Assembly (NCBI GenBank): GCA_900557045.1
Contig: USQY01000018.1
Location: forward strand, 1-30,087
Origin: an uncultured Clostridium sp.
GTDB taxonomy: Bacteria; Bacillota; Clostridia; TANB77; CAG-508
Length of the DNA: 30,087 bases
Direction of reading: 5' to 3'
Part shown: in pieces, positions 18,143 to 25,599 of the stretch
How positions within the stretch are numbered: the first letter of the stretch is position 1
Layout of the letters: each line of letters starts with the position of its first letter
Notes under the pieces: generated by a model
Database searches by the model: none
What the model saw: the letters and a program-made list of their open reading frames with translations, nothing else
What the model was told of the DNA's origin: nothing
Position numbers and translations under genes: made by a program

Positions 18143-18227
18143 TTTATTTACATTTCTTATTCTATAAATTTATTGTAACAGATGTTTTATTTACATTTTT
18201 TATTTTATAAACTCAATGTAACAAATG
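18143..18227. repeat. Imperfect tandem 42-bp duplication at the end of the 18205-19758 gene
   Basis: Copies 18143-18184 and 18186-18227 differ at about six positions. The copy inside the gene encodes AFVTLSL and its stop; the copy beyond the stop could encode TSVTINL and a stop in the same register. It looks like an old duplication of the gene's end. Confidence 0.75.
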
Positions 18228-19758
18228 CTTCATCATAATATAATGTGTTATCTTCTATTTTTTTTATATTATATTTTTCATTTCCTGTAAGTAATGTTTT
18301 ATATGTACGGTCTTTTGCATTATACATATATATACCCCTTTTTTCTTCTGAGTATATAAAATTATAATCATCAAGCCATATTCCATTATTTATTTTTTCT
18401 TTTAACTCTGTACTTGGATATTTATTTCCTATTGAAATAAAACTTATTTTATATGTATTACTACCTTTAGTTTTTTTAGCATATATTTTAAATTCTTTAC
18501 TTGTATTCAATGTTACACTAGTTTTGTAATTATTGTTTGTTGTTGTATCATCTAATCTATTAATTCTATTAATTTCTTCTTGAAAAACTAAATTTTTATT
18601 TTCAATATATATATTATTTGGTAGTTCAGCCTCATTGTTTATAAATTCTTCAAACGTTGTATTTCCGTAAGCAAGTCCTGTGTAATTATTATAAAATGTA
18701 ACACCTTTTTTTGTTGTACTATCATATTTAATGCACATTCCTTTTAATGTATATTTTAATATTACATGTTCTGTTGTATATTCATATTCATCATAATCTT
18801 TCCATTCATTTTTTATAGAATCTATAAAAGTTTTCATATCTTCACCAGATATATATTTTTGTATTATTTCAGCAATTTTTTCAGTGTTATACTTATCTGT
18901 TCTATAAATTGATATTTGATTATTAAAGAAAAATACATACATATTTTCACATTTGTAACCTACTAATTTACCAGTTTTAAATTGGGGTTTTCCTAATATT
19001 TTTTCAATTTCTTCATTTGATGATTTTGTATTTATTGTATCTATTACATTGTTTTTATAATTATTTGTAAAAACAATATTAAAAACTTTTCCATTTACCT
19101 TTCTTATTTGTATTCCTTCATCAAAGTATATATCATAATTTTTATATGTAGTTTCTATAGTACCAAATACCAAATTATCTGTCTTCCAATTATTATTTAT
19201 TATGTTTTTTAGTTCTTCTGAAGTAACATCTACTTTTATAGATTCTGTAGTTTCAAAATTATTTATGTTGTTTTTGTTTTCTACATAATCAAAGTAATTT
19301 TGTATACCATTTATATAATAACTTGCTACTTGGCTGGTTTCTTCATTACAATATACTAATATATTAACATCATTTTTTTCATCAATAATTGCAAAGTTTT
19401 TGTAATTTAAAACATATGCACAATATTGAATTAATTTTTCATAAAACCCTTTATTTGATGTTCCATTTTCTTGTAAATTCACTGGTAACTCCATGTAAAT
19501 ATCAAATTTAATATTTTCATGTTTTGATTGTTCTTGTTTTTTTAGCGTACATTGCAAATATAGTGCAACTTCTTGAATAGTTTTAAAATCTGTAAGTGCT
19601 GTATATTGCTTTACCCTTTCTTGCTCTTGTTGTAAAAATTGTTTCTGATTTTTTATTTTGTTAATTTTTATTAGTAATATGGTAATTAAAAATAATAATA
19701 TAAATATTACACAAATTATAATTACTTTTTTGTTCTTTTTAATTTTTTGTATTATCAT
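18205..19758 (-). CDS. Single-pass membrane protein of unknown function in the T4SS-like operon
   Basis: The 517-aa product has a basic N-terminus (KIKKNKK), one transmembrane helix (about residues 12-30), a short coiled-coil-like segment (QKQFLQQEQERVKQY) and a long, mixed alpha/beta external region rich in Asn, Lys and Tyr. I recognise no family or catalytic motif. It lies between the first VirB6-like gene and the M23-VirB6 fusion, so it is probably a structural part of the envelope complex. The start is the weakest in the operon (GGGAG about 13 bp upstream). It is preceded by a long hairpin at 19814-19871, which could limit or reset its expression. A tandem duplication affects its 3' end. 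Confidence 0.65.
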   Translation of the reverse strand: MIIQKIKKNKKVIIICVIFILLFLITILLIKINKIKNQKQFLQQEQERVKQYTALTDFKTIQEVALYLQCTLKKQEQSKHENIKFDIYMELPVNLQENGTSNKGFYEKLIQYCAYVLNYKNFAIIDEKNDVNILVYCNEETSQVASYYINGIQNYFDYVENKNNINNFETTESIKVDVTSEELKNIINNNWKTDNLVFGTIETTYKNYDIYFDEGIQIRKVNGKVFNIVFTNNYKNNVIDTINTKSSNEEIEKILGKPQFKTGKLVGYKCENMYVFFFNNQISIYRTDKYNTEKIAEIIQKYISGEDMKTFIDSIKNEWKDYDEYEYTTEHVILKYTLKGMCIKYDSTTKKGVTFYNNYTGLAYGNTTFEEFINNEAELPNNIYIENKNLVFQEEINRINRLDDTTTNNNYKTSVTLNTSKEFKIYAKKTKGSNTYKISFISIGNKYPSTELKEKINNGIWLDDYNFIYSEEKRGIYMYNAKDRTYKTLLTGNEKYNIKKIEDNTLYYDEAFVTLSL

Positions 19759-19813
19759 TTTTAATTATCATCTCCCTATTTTCACATATTATTTTAAATA
19801 CTAAACACACCCT

Positions 19814-19871
19814 CAACTTAACTTTCCCATTAATATTTTTAATCTTATAAATTAATGGAAAAGTTAAATTG
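19814..19871 (-). other. Intra-operon stem-loop, 21 bp with two G-U pairs
   Basis: Arms of 21 nt flank a loop of about 16 nt immediately after the stop codon of the first VirB6-like gene. Read as minus-strand RNA every position pairs, with two G-U wobbles; on the plus strand these would be mismatches. No U-run follows. This fits a processing or mRNA-protecting hairpin in the operon's transcript, not a classical terminator. Confidence 0.6.
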
Positions 19872-19880
19872 TTTTTTATA

Positions 19881-20990
19881 TTATTTATGTACAAAAGGCA
19901 CCTTAATTTTTTGAAAACCTTCATCATTAACTGCAAAAATTTTCCTTGTTATTTTTTCTGCTCTAGACAATGCTGAGAAGAAAAGTAATGCAAGTATTGG
20001 ATGTTTAGTTGCTATTACACCAGCTGATGCTATAAATACAATATATACAATAGCATGTATTATTTGTATGGCAGATTTCGTAATTAACTCAGTTAGAAAA
20101 GCTTGAAAAGCCTGGGCTTTATTATCCCCTATTTTATCTATTGAATATGTAATTGTAACAAGTGGAGATACCAATATTAAAAAATTAATTTCAATTGTTC
20201 TATGCAAATAATATAGAAAAAATTTAACTTGATAATATGTTAATACACAAATTATTAAAAGTGAACTTGCAACATTAAAACCTTTTACCTCTGTTAAATT
20301 CTTTATTGCTGCACTATATATTTGCGTTTCAAATTGTTTTATTCCCCAAGCCCCTGCTATATTATTAACTATTTGTAACCCCTTATTTAGTACTACAGAA
20401 ATTATAATAACTATAAAATGCATAAAAAACACTAATACTAAAGATGCAACCCAGTTATATAACATTTTGCTATATTTTGCCTTATCTGAAGCTGTTGTTG
20501 AAATAGCCATTCTTATTCCAACATATATTAAAATAAATAAACTTATTGCTATGCTTAAATTTCTCATTATATTATAATTAGTAATTACATTATATTTTAT
20601 AATGTTCATTAAACCATCTTTGCTTTCTTCTTTTGTAGGAATATTTACATAGTCTATATTAAACAACTCATATTTTCCCATTACTGTATTATATATTGTA
20701 AATTTAGTCATTTTCTCATCACTAGTTGCCTCAACAAATGTTTCCATTATTTGATTAGCAGCTTGTGGAATTACAGTTAATACTCTTACCACAACTTTGA
20801 AAGTTAAACTTCCAGAATAAGTAGTACCTCGTATATTTGCTAATATATCATTTTCTTTATCATTTTTCATATTAACATATCCATCTTCTTGTGGCTTAAA
20901 ATCTATTGTATCATCAGCAGCATACGATTTTACAGATATTAAATTAAATAACAATATAACACTTAAAATTACAGATATGGTTTTTTTCAT
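19881..20990 (-). CDS. VirB6/TrbL-like polytopic channel protein
   Basis: This 369-aa protein has a signal-like N-terminus (cleavage probable near SYAAD, residue 25), an external segment of about 100 residues and then five or six membrane helices. The blocks RNLSIAISLFILIYVGIRMA and PLVTITYSIDKIGDNKAQA match those in the 729-aa paralogue almost word for word, followed by a conserved hydrophobic region ending in RKIFAV. VirB6/TrbL proteins build the inner-membrane pore of type IV secretion systems. It is the shortest and simplest of the three here, without hydrolase or cytoplasmic tail, so it could be the ancestral form. AGGAG overlaps the end of the VirB4 gene, 4 bp away, suggesting translational coupling. 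Confidence 0.8.
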   Translation of the reverse strand: MKKTISVILSVILLFNLISVKSYAADDTIDFKPQEDGYVNMKNDKENDILANIRGTTYSGSLTFKVVVRVLTVIPQAANQIMETFVEATSDEKMTKFTIYNTVMGKYELFNIDYVNIPTKEESKDGLMNIIKYNVITNYNIMRNLSIAISLFILIYVGIRMAISTTASDKAKYSKMLYNWVASLVLVFFMHFIVIIISVVLNKGLQIVNNIAGAWGIKQFETQIYSAAIKNLTEVKGFNVASSLLIICVLTYYQVKFFLYYLHRTIEINFLILVSPLVTITYSIDKIGDNKAQAFQAFLTELITKSAIQIIHAIVYIVFIASAGVIATKHPILALLFFSALSRAEKITRKIFAVNDEGFQKIKVPFVHK

Positions 20991-20994
20991 TTAA

Positions 20995-22962
20995 TTACTC
21001 CTGCTTTCTTTTTGCTAATTCGTTTAAGTTAGTTTCTATAAATTCAAACTCTTTCTTTGTAGGATTTATTGAAATAATTGCAGTGTCTTCTCCAACTTTT
21101 AATAATCCTTCACCTCTAGTACATGTTGTTAAGAAATTAGCTTCGCCTTCACTTAACTTGAACACTTCTTTAATATAACCAATTTCAGATTTATCCTGAG
21201 CTAAGAATAATTTTGTATCTGATGATGTTAAAACTACTTGTACTTCTTGTCTTTCGTAAAAATCTTGGAATTTTTGTGAAATTACTGCTAAAGAAACATT
21301 TCTTTTTCTAGCACGTCTTGCCATAGTATTTAAGAAATCTACAGCTTCTGGGTATGGTAATAACATCCATGCCTCATCAACTAAAACCCTTTTTCTTGAA
21401 GCTTTTTCTTTATCCTCGCTGTTTTTCTTAACATATTTTTCCCAAACCCAAGAAAGTAGTATTTGCTGTGCAAGTGGTCTTGCAAATCTTTCTTCTAGTT
21501 GTGAAATATCTAGATTTATAAATGGTATTTCTTCTAATAATTCAAATGTAGATTGACCATCGAAATATGCCATTTGTCCGCCAAGTTCCCTTACATATTG
21601 TTTCATAACTTTTACTAAATAACTGTAATGAAATCTATAATCTGGGTTTTCGTTCGCTTTTGCTTTTTTTAGTAATCGTCTATACCAAGAACCTATTGTT
21701 GGCATTTCCCTTCTTTGTCTTCCTAGATAGCTATCTTGCATTACTCTTTCATTTTTCTTTACATATAAACTATTTACATCACTTGTAATTTGGTATGCTT
21801 CGTATTCTTCTGCAACAGATTCTGCAATTATTTGTTTTGTAAGCTCATTTACTTCTTGGCTTCTTGTACTTCCTCTTGCCATTGTTACTAATGCTTGTGT
21901 AACATCCTCTATTTTGTTTTCTACATTTAATACTGCTCTTTCTTTTCCTGTAATTTCATCTCTTACAAGTTCTGGTTCAATATCAAATAAATTAATTATT
22001 GTATTTGAATTAGGGCTTATAACAACATTTACTCCACCTAAAGCTTCTGCAACTACTCCATATTCGCCTTCAGCATCTAGTGCTAAACTTTCTATTCCCA
22101 TAAGAACTGATGAACGGGCTGTTAATGTTTTAATTGCAACAGATTTACCAGCACCCGATTTACCAAATATAACCATGTTGTAGTTGTTTAGTGCTTTGTT
22201 AAAATTGTCATATAAAATTGGTAACCCAGTTTGTCTATTAAACCCTAAAGGTATTCCATTTTCATGCCCTATGTCTGAATTAAAAAATGGAAATACTGTC
22301 GCCATAGAAGCACGGTCAAATGTATGTGCTTTATTTATTTTATTATCTACATAAGGCATATTTGAATTAAATGCTTCTTCTTGCATTGCCCATGCAGGCT
22401 TTATTCCAATTAAAGTTTTAGACATTTCTGTTGATAATAATTCTGTTTGTTTATCTAAATCTTCTAGATTATATGCAAATAATGTACATATTACAGATGA
22501 TTCAAACAATTTGTTAAATCCACCTGCAATAGAATCTCTTAATTCTTCTGCCTCTAACCTTTTTTGAGCCAAAATTCTTTCTCTATTTATATTTCCTCTT
22601 TCTGCAGCAACAATTCTTTCAGATTCAATTTCATTTATTCTTCTATTTAAATCTGTTTGTGATGCATTTTCTGTTATTGGTTTTATAAATACAGAAATAT
22701 TTGCATCTCCAAATGTATACATACTTCTTAAAAACTCTGGAAATGTACACATTCTTGGCATTGTAGAAATTATCATGCTACGAGCATATTTGGTTGTGCT
22801 TGATACTATTTCTAAATGGTTCGTATGTGTTGCATCTACACCTGCAGGTGAAATAATGTCTTTAAGATTTTTTTGATTTTTCTTTAAAACACTTTTCTCA
22901 TCTTCTGTTTTTTTCACAGTATCCATATTTTTTGTTTTTTGTTTTAACAATCCTAATCTCAT
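20995..22962 (-). CDS. virB4: VirB4/TraE-type T4SS ATPase
   Basis: This 655-aa cytoplasmic ATPase powers pilus or channel assembly in type IV secretion systems. The Walker A motif GKSGAGKS is at residues 267-274 and the Walker B motif VLVDEAW at about 526-532. Further C-terminal family features include ARKRNVSLAVISQ and LTSSDTKLFLAQ. The N-terminal half contains a charged helical segment (about 100-150) as in Gram-positive TraE/TrsE proteins. Length is normal for the compact Gram-positive form. GAGAGGAG precedes the ATG. It lies between the TraC-like protein and the first VirB6-like gene, the usual conjugation-module order. No VirD4-type ATPase with a second Walker pair is present in the window. 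Confidence 0.93.
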   Translation of the reverse strand: MRLGLLKQKTKNMDTVKKTEDEKSVLKKNQKNLKDIISPAGVDATHTNHLEIVSSTTKYARSMIISTMPRMCTFPEFLRSMYTFGDANISVFIKPITENASQTDLNRRINEIESERIVAAERGNINRERILAQKRLEAEELRDSIAGGFNKLFESSVICTLFAYNLEDLDKQTELLSTEMSKTLIGIKPAWAMQEEAFNSNMPYVDNKINKAHTFDRASMATVFPFFNSDIGHENGIPLGFNRQTGLPILYDNFNKALNNYNMVIFGKSGAGKSVAIKTLTARSSVLMGIESLALDAEGEYGVVAEALGGVNVVISPNSNTIINLFDIEPELVRDEITGKERAVLNVENKIEDVTQALVTMARGSTRSQEVNELTKQIIAESVAEEYEAYQITSDVNSLYVKKNERVMQDSYLGRQRREMPTIGSWYRRLLKKAKANENPDYRFHYSYLVKVMKQYVRELGGQMAYFDGQSTFELLEEIPFINLDISQLEERFARPLAQQILLSWVWEKYVKKNSEDKEKASRKRVLVDEAWMLLPYPEAVDFLNTMARRARKRNVSLAVISQKFQDFYERQEVQVVLTSSDTKLFLAQDKSEIGYIKEVFKLSEGEANFLTTCTRGEGLLKVGEDTAIISINPTKKEFEFIETNLNELAKRKQE

Positions 22963-23007
22963 AGATTTTCTCCTCTCATAAATATCTTTCGTCTAAATTA
23001 TAAACTA

Positions 23008-24303
23008 TTATATTGGTCTTACTCTTCTTGTTTGCCCCACTGCTGTTTTTGTTTGCGTTCTTGCTGTTTTTGATGATGTTTTTGTTTGTATTCCTGCTGT
23101 TTCTGTTATCTGTCCAGATTGTTCCGCTGAAGTTGGCACTTGTCTTAATGGCCTTTTTTTTGGTTTTGCAGTTAAATCTGCTTTTTCTACTTGTTTTTTT
23201 GTTTCCTCATACAACTCATTATTCATTTCATTTCTATACTTTTCTACATATTCCATAGCTCTTCTTTTTATTTCTTCTTTGTTTTCTTCTCTTAATTTTA
23301 TAATTTTATCGGCTTTTGAAATACTTTTTGCTGTTAAATTAATTGCTTCTTTTTCTACTTTTTGTTCTATCATTTCCTTTTGTTTTTCTAATACATCTTT
23401 TGCAGTATTATATAAACAATCATATTGTGCATCTACACATTTTCTTATATTTATTAATTCTGAATCATCTCTGTTATATGCTATATATAATAATTCAGCT
23501 AATTCCTCTGAGTTTATAACCCTACCAGTTACACCAGATGATGCTAATGCTCTTATTAAGGTTTGTGTTCTTGTATATAACTCTGAAAAAGCTATGTTAT
23601 CAACTTCTTCTTTTGAATAATTTTCTATTTCTCCACCAAATTCGGCAGTATAATAAGCAACAGCAACATATGTATTTTGTTGTAAAACATTTCTATTTTG
23701 ACTCATTCTTGAAACATAATTTGTAATATCCATTCCATATTCTAGAATATTTAATTTTCTTTTTTTATCAAATTCTAATCTTCTAACTAAATCTAATCTT
23801 CCATTAGCTTTTTCTCTTTTTATTTGAGCTTCAAGTTTAATAATGTCATTTTTTACTGTATTAACCTTATCTGTATATTGTTCTATACTTTCTTTTAAAT
23901 TTAAACTTCTAGTTTGAATATATAATTGAACTGGAAATCTTAAAGTATTTAAAAATTGTGTGAAACCATTTTCAACAGCCAATTTTTCTTCCTCACCTAA
24001 CAAATCGTAATTTATACCTTTACATTGTATAACCATTACATATTGAGTTCTATTTTTTCTAACAATCATACTATCAACTATTTGATCAAAATCTAGAAAT
24101 TTAGACATAGATTCAATTCCTTGTAATCTAGTAGTTTGTTTTGCTTCTTTTGAATCAATTGGTTGTTCTGAATCATATTCTCTTTTTTTCTTATTATCCT
24201 TCCACCACATATATGCAAACAGTGCAATCAAGGCTATAACAAGTATTACGCATATTGCAATTGAAATATATATTAATGTTTGTAATCCTCCACTATTTTC
24301 CAT
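23008..24303 (-). CDS. Membrane-anchored TraC-like T4SS protein
   Basis: The 431-aa product has one transmembrane helix (about residues 9-30), then a cytoplasmic domain beginning near residue 60 (SKFLDFDQIVDSMIVRKNRTQYVMVIQ). This is typical of the protein encoded between PrgI and VirB4 in Gram-positive conjugation-type operons and resembles the non-ATPase N-terminal domain of VirB4-like proteins (QFLNTLRFPVQLYIQTR). Coiled-coil helices (about 125-180 and 290-370) and a Thr/Gln/Lys-rich tail follow. It has no Walker motif. A role as membrane adaptor for VirB4 is inferred. AAGGAGG lies inside the end of the PrgI gene; the ATG follows that stop codon without a gap, implying translational coupling. 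Confidence 0.7.
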   Translation of the reverse strand: MENSGGLQTLIYISIAICVILVIALIALFAYMWWKDNKKKREYDSEQPIDSKEAKQTTRLQGIESMSKFLDFDQIVDSMIVRKNRTQYVMVIQCKGINYDLLGEEEKLAVENGFTQFLNTLRFPVQLYIQTRSLNLKESIEQYTDKVNTVKNDIIKLEAQIKREKANGRLDLVRRLEFDKKRKLNILEYGMDITNYVSRMSQNRNVLQQNTYVAVAYYTAEFGGEIENYSKEEVDNIAFSELYTRTQTLIRALASSGVTGRVINSEELAELLYIAYNRDDSELINIRKCVDAQYDCLYNTAKDVLEKQKEMIEQKVEKEAINLTAKSISKADKIIKLREENKEEIKRRAMEYVEKYRNEMNNELYEETKKQVEKADLTAKPKKRPLRQVPTSAEQSGQITETAGIQTKTSSKTARTQTKTAVGQTRRVRPI

Positions 24304-24639
24304 TTACTTTTCCTCCTTTGTATATGTATAAATTTTTTTATTACTTTTGAATTTTATGTATCTCATAAAAATTTCGTCCATTGAATCTCCTTCAATATTT
24401 TTGGTAAATTTCAAACCTGTTATCTTTGGCATTTTTATTGTTCCGAAACCATAACCTAGTAAAGCCAGAAGTGCTAAAATTATAACCCCAACAAGCCTCA
24501 TTCCCATTAATTTAAAAATAATATAAAATATTACACCAACTCCACCAAAAATAGCAGTGGTAATTAATGATTTTACTGTGAATATTATTAATATTCTTGT
24601 TTCACCTCTTAAATCTTTTGGTATATAATGTGTAGACAT
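24304..24639 (-). CDS. PrgI-family (VirB3-like) inner-membrane protein
   Basis: This 111-aa protein fits the PrgI family: a short N-terminus MSTHYIPKDLRGETRIL, two adjacent membrane helices (about 22-45 and 48-66), and then the conserved stretch YGFGTIKMPKI before a charged C-terminus. PrgI corresponds to VirB3, which helps anchor the VirB4 ATPase at the inner face of the channel. AAGGAGG stands at good distance from the ATG. It follows the pilin-like gene by 31 bp and abuts the TraC-like gene. Confidence 0.85.
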   Translation of the reverse strand: MSTHYIPKDLRGETRILIIFTVKSLITTAIFGGVGVIFYIIFKLMGMRLVGVIILALLALLGYGFGTIKMPKITGLKFTKNIEGDSMDEIFMRYIKFKSNKKIYTYTKEEK

Positions 24640-24670
24640 TCATATTCCTCCTTTTTAATCAAATTTTAGA

Positions 24671-25102
24671 TTATAGTTTTCCTTCAACATTTTGTAATAT
24701 TCCTCTTACTAAATTCCAAATTCCTATTGCTCCAAAAATTACTACAGCAGAAATTACAAGACCTATTAATTGTTGTTTAAGTTTTGCCTGTTTATCTGGA
24801 GTTGCTGTAATCCATTTTATTGCTGTAATTAGCGAAACTATTAATAGTGTTACTATACCTATTGCAACTAATACTTGACCTACTCCAATAAAATTTTCTG
24901 CAAATTTTTCCACTTCCATTTGTGAATCAGTTGAGTTTTCTCCTTCTTTTATCCAATTTTTTCCTGCATCTACAATGTCGTTTATTCCAATTTCTTTTGC
25001 CTCTTTATTTTCGGCATTTACTTCTGGCATAAACATAAAACTCATAATTACTATTACAAGTATTATTCCTAAAATTTTGGTTACCTTTCTAAAATTTCTC
25101 AT
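24671..25102 (-). CDS. VirB2/TrbC-like pilin subunit
   Basis: The 143-aa product has a signal peptide (about 1-30, cleavage near VNAEN), an external segment of about 40 residues, and two membrane helices (about 70-95 and 110-130) joined by a short Lys-rich loop (TATPDKQAKLKQQ). This two-helix plan after a leader is that of VirB2/TrbC pilins, which form the pilus or channel lining. It is the first gene of the operon, as VirB2 often is, with GAGAGGAA before the ATG. The external segment is longer than in most VirB2 proteins. Confidence 0.75.
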   Translation of the reverse strand: MRNFRKVTKILGIILVIVIMSFMFMPEVNAENKEAKEIGINDIVDAGKNWIKEGENSTDSQMEVEKFAENFIGVGQVLVAIGIVTLLIVSLITAIKWITATPDKQAKLKQQLIGLVISAVVIFGAIGIWNLVRGILQNVEGKL

Positions 25103-25138
25103 TTTTTTATTCCTCTCTTTATTATTTTTTCTTATTAT

Positions 25139-25167
25139 ATTATAGTTTATATTTATACTTTTTTCAA
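25139..25167 (-). promoter_or_regulatory. Proximal promoter of the T4SS-like operon
   Basis: On the minus strand TTGAAA (25167-25162) and TATAAT (25144-25139) are 17 bp apart, about 37 bp before the pilin start codon. The adhesin at the left edge uses the same -35 hexamer. Confidence 0.65.
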
Positions 25168-25238
25168 CAAAAAAAGCCTTGAAATAGCGTATTTTACTAA
25201 ATTTAATATAAATGTAATATTTCTTTTTTCGCTAGAAC

Positions 25239-25306
25239 TTACGGAAATATAAGTTTTGCGTTTTTGAGTATAAATTTCTTTAGTAAATATTCCACTTTTC
25301 TTACGG
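25239..25306 (-). promoter_or_regulatory. Two CCGTAA-type motifs upstream of the T4SS-like operon
   Basis: TTACGGA at 25239-25245 (in AGAACTTACGGAA) and TTACGGC at 25301-25307 (in CACTTTTCTTACGGCTA) resemble the sites at 1300 and 1399. The distal copy lies 134 bp from the proximal -35 box, against 130 bp at the adhesin gene. Confidence 0.35.
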
Positions 25307-25376
25307 CTAAGTGTTTTTTGTTTTTTATTTATAAATTTATTTTTTTGTTTTTTATTTATTATACAAATTTATGAAT

Positions 25377-25400
25377 TTAACGGGGTTAAAATCCCATTAA
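25377..25400 (-). other. Hairpin near the start of the distal T4SS transcript
   Basis: TTAATGGG and CCCGTTAA (minus strand) can pair as an 8-bp stem with one G-U pair. It lies just downstream of the distal promoter and is either a leader structure or a dyad operator. Confidence 0.3.
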
Positions 25401-25411
25401 ATTGCATAAAT

Positions 25412-25440
25412 ATTTTATACTATTATGTCGATTTTGTCAA
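25412..25440 (-). promoter_or_regulatory. Distal promoter candidate of the T4SS-like operon
   Basis: On the minus strand TTGACA (25440-25435, perfect) and TAAAAT (25417-25412) are 17 bp apart. It would give a leader of about 300 nt containing the CCGTAA motifs. Confidence 0.55.
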
Positions 25441-25510
25441 GGGGTTGAGATGGTTCAGTTTCTATTATGTTTACTTACTTTTTCAATAAGGAATTTTTTC
25501 TGGAGAGTTC

Positions 25511-25564
25511 ATGAATAATTTAGGTGTTGAATTGATTAGACAAATAATTAATAATGGTGTATAA
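25511..25564 (+). CDS. Possible 17-codon leader ORF upstream of the ABC-F gene
   Basis: ATG at 25511 with GGAGAG upstream encodes MNNLGVELIRQIINNGV and a stop. Leader peptides precede some ABC-F genes, but the best ABC-F promoter (25537-25565) lies inside this ORF. It would need an earlier promoter to be transcribed. It may be chance or a gene relic. Confidence 0.2.
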   Translation: MNNLGVELIRQIINNGV

Positions 25565-25565
25565 T
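25537..25565 (+). promoter_or_regulatory. Promoter of the ABC-F gene
   Basis: TAGACA (25537-25542) and a perfect TATAAT (25560-25565) are 17 bp apart. The start codon follows 34 bp downstream with AAGGAGGAAG as ribosome site. Confidence 0.7.
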
Positions 25566-25599
25566 GGTGCAAGTTTAAAAATTTATAAGGAGGAAGAAA

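Larger units (their letters stand above)
25103..25599. other. Intergenic region with divergent promoters of the T4SS-like operon and ABC-F gene
   Basis: No full-size gene is present in these 497 bp. They hold two minus-strand promoter candidates, a pair of CCGTAA motifs, a hairpin at 25377-25400, a possible 17-codon plus-strand ORF and the ABC-F promoter. No relaxase nick site, T-box or recognised riboswitch is seen. Confidence 0.7.

Noticed and set aside
19739..19936. 65-aa minus-strand ORF between the first VirB6-like gene and the next gene
   Set aside because: It overlaps the ends of two better-supported genes, contains the hairpin at 19814-19871, and has no family features or convincing ribosome site.
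25103..25440. Riboswitch or T-box in the leader of the T4SS-like operon
   Set aside because: Only a short hairpin and scattered motifs are seen; no conserved aptamer core or terminator/antiterminator pair is present.
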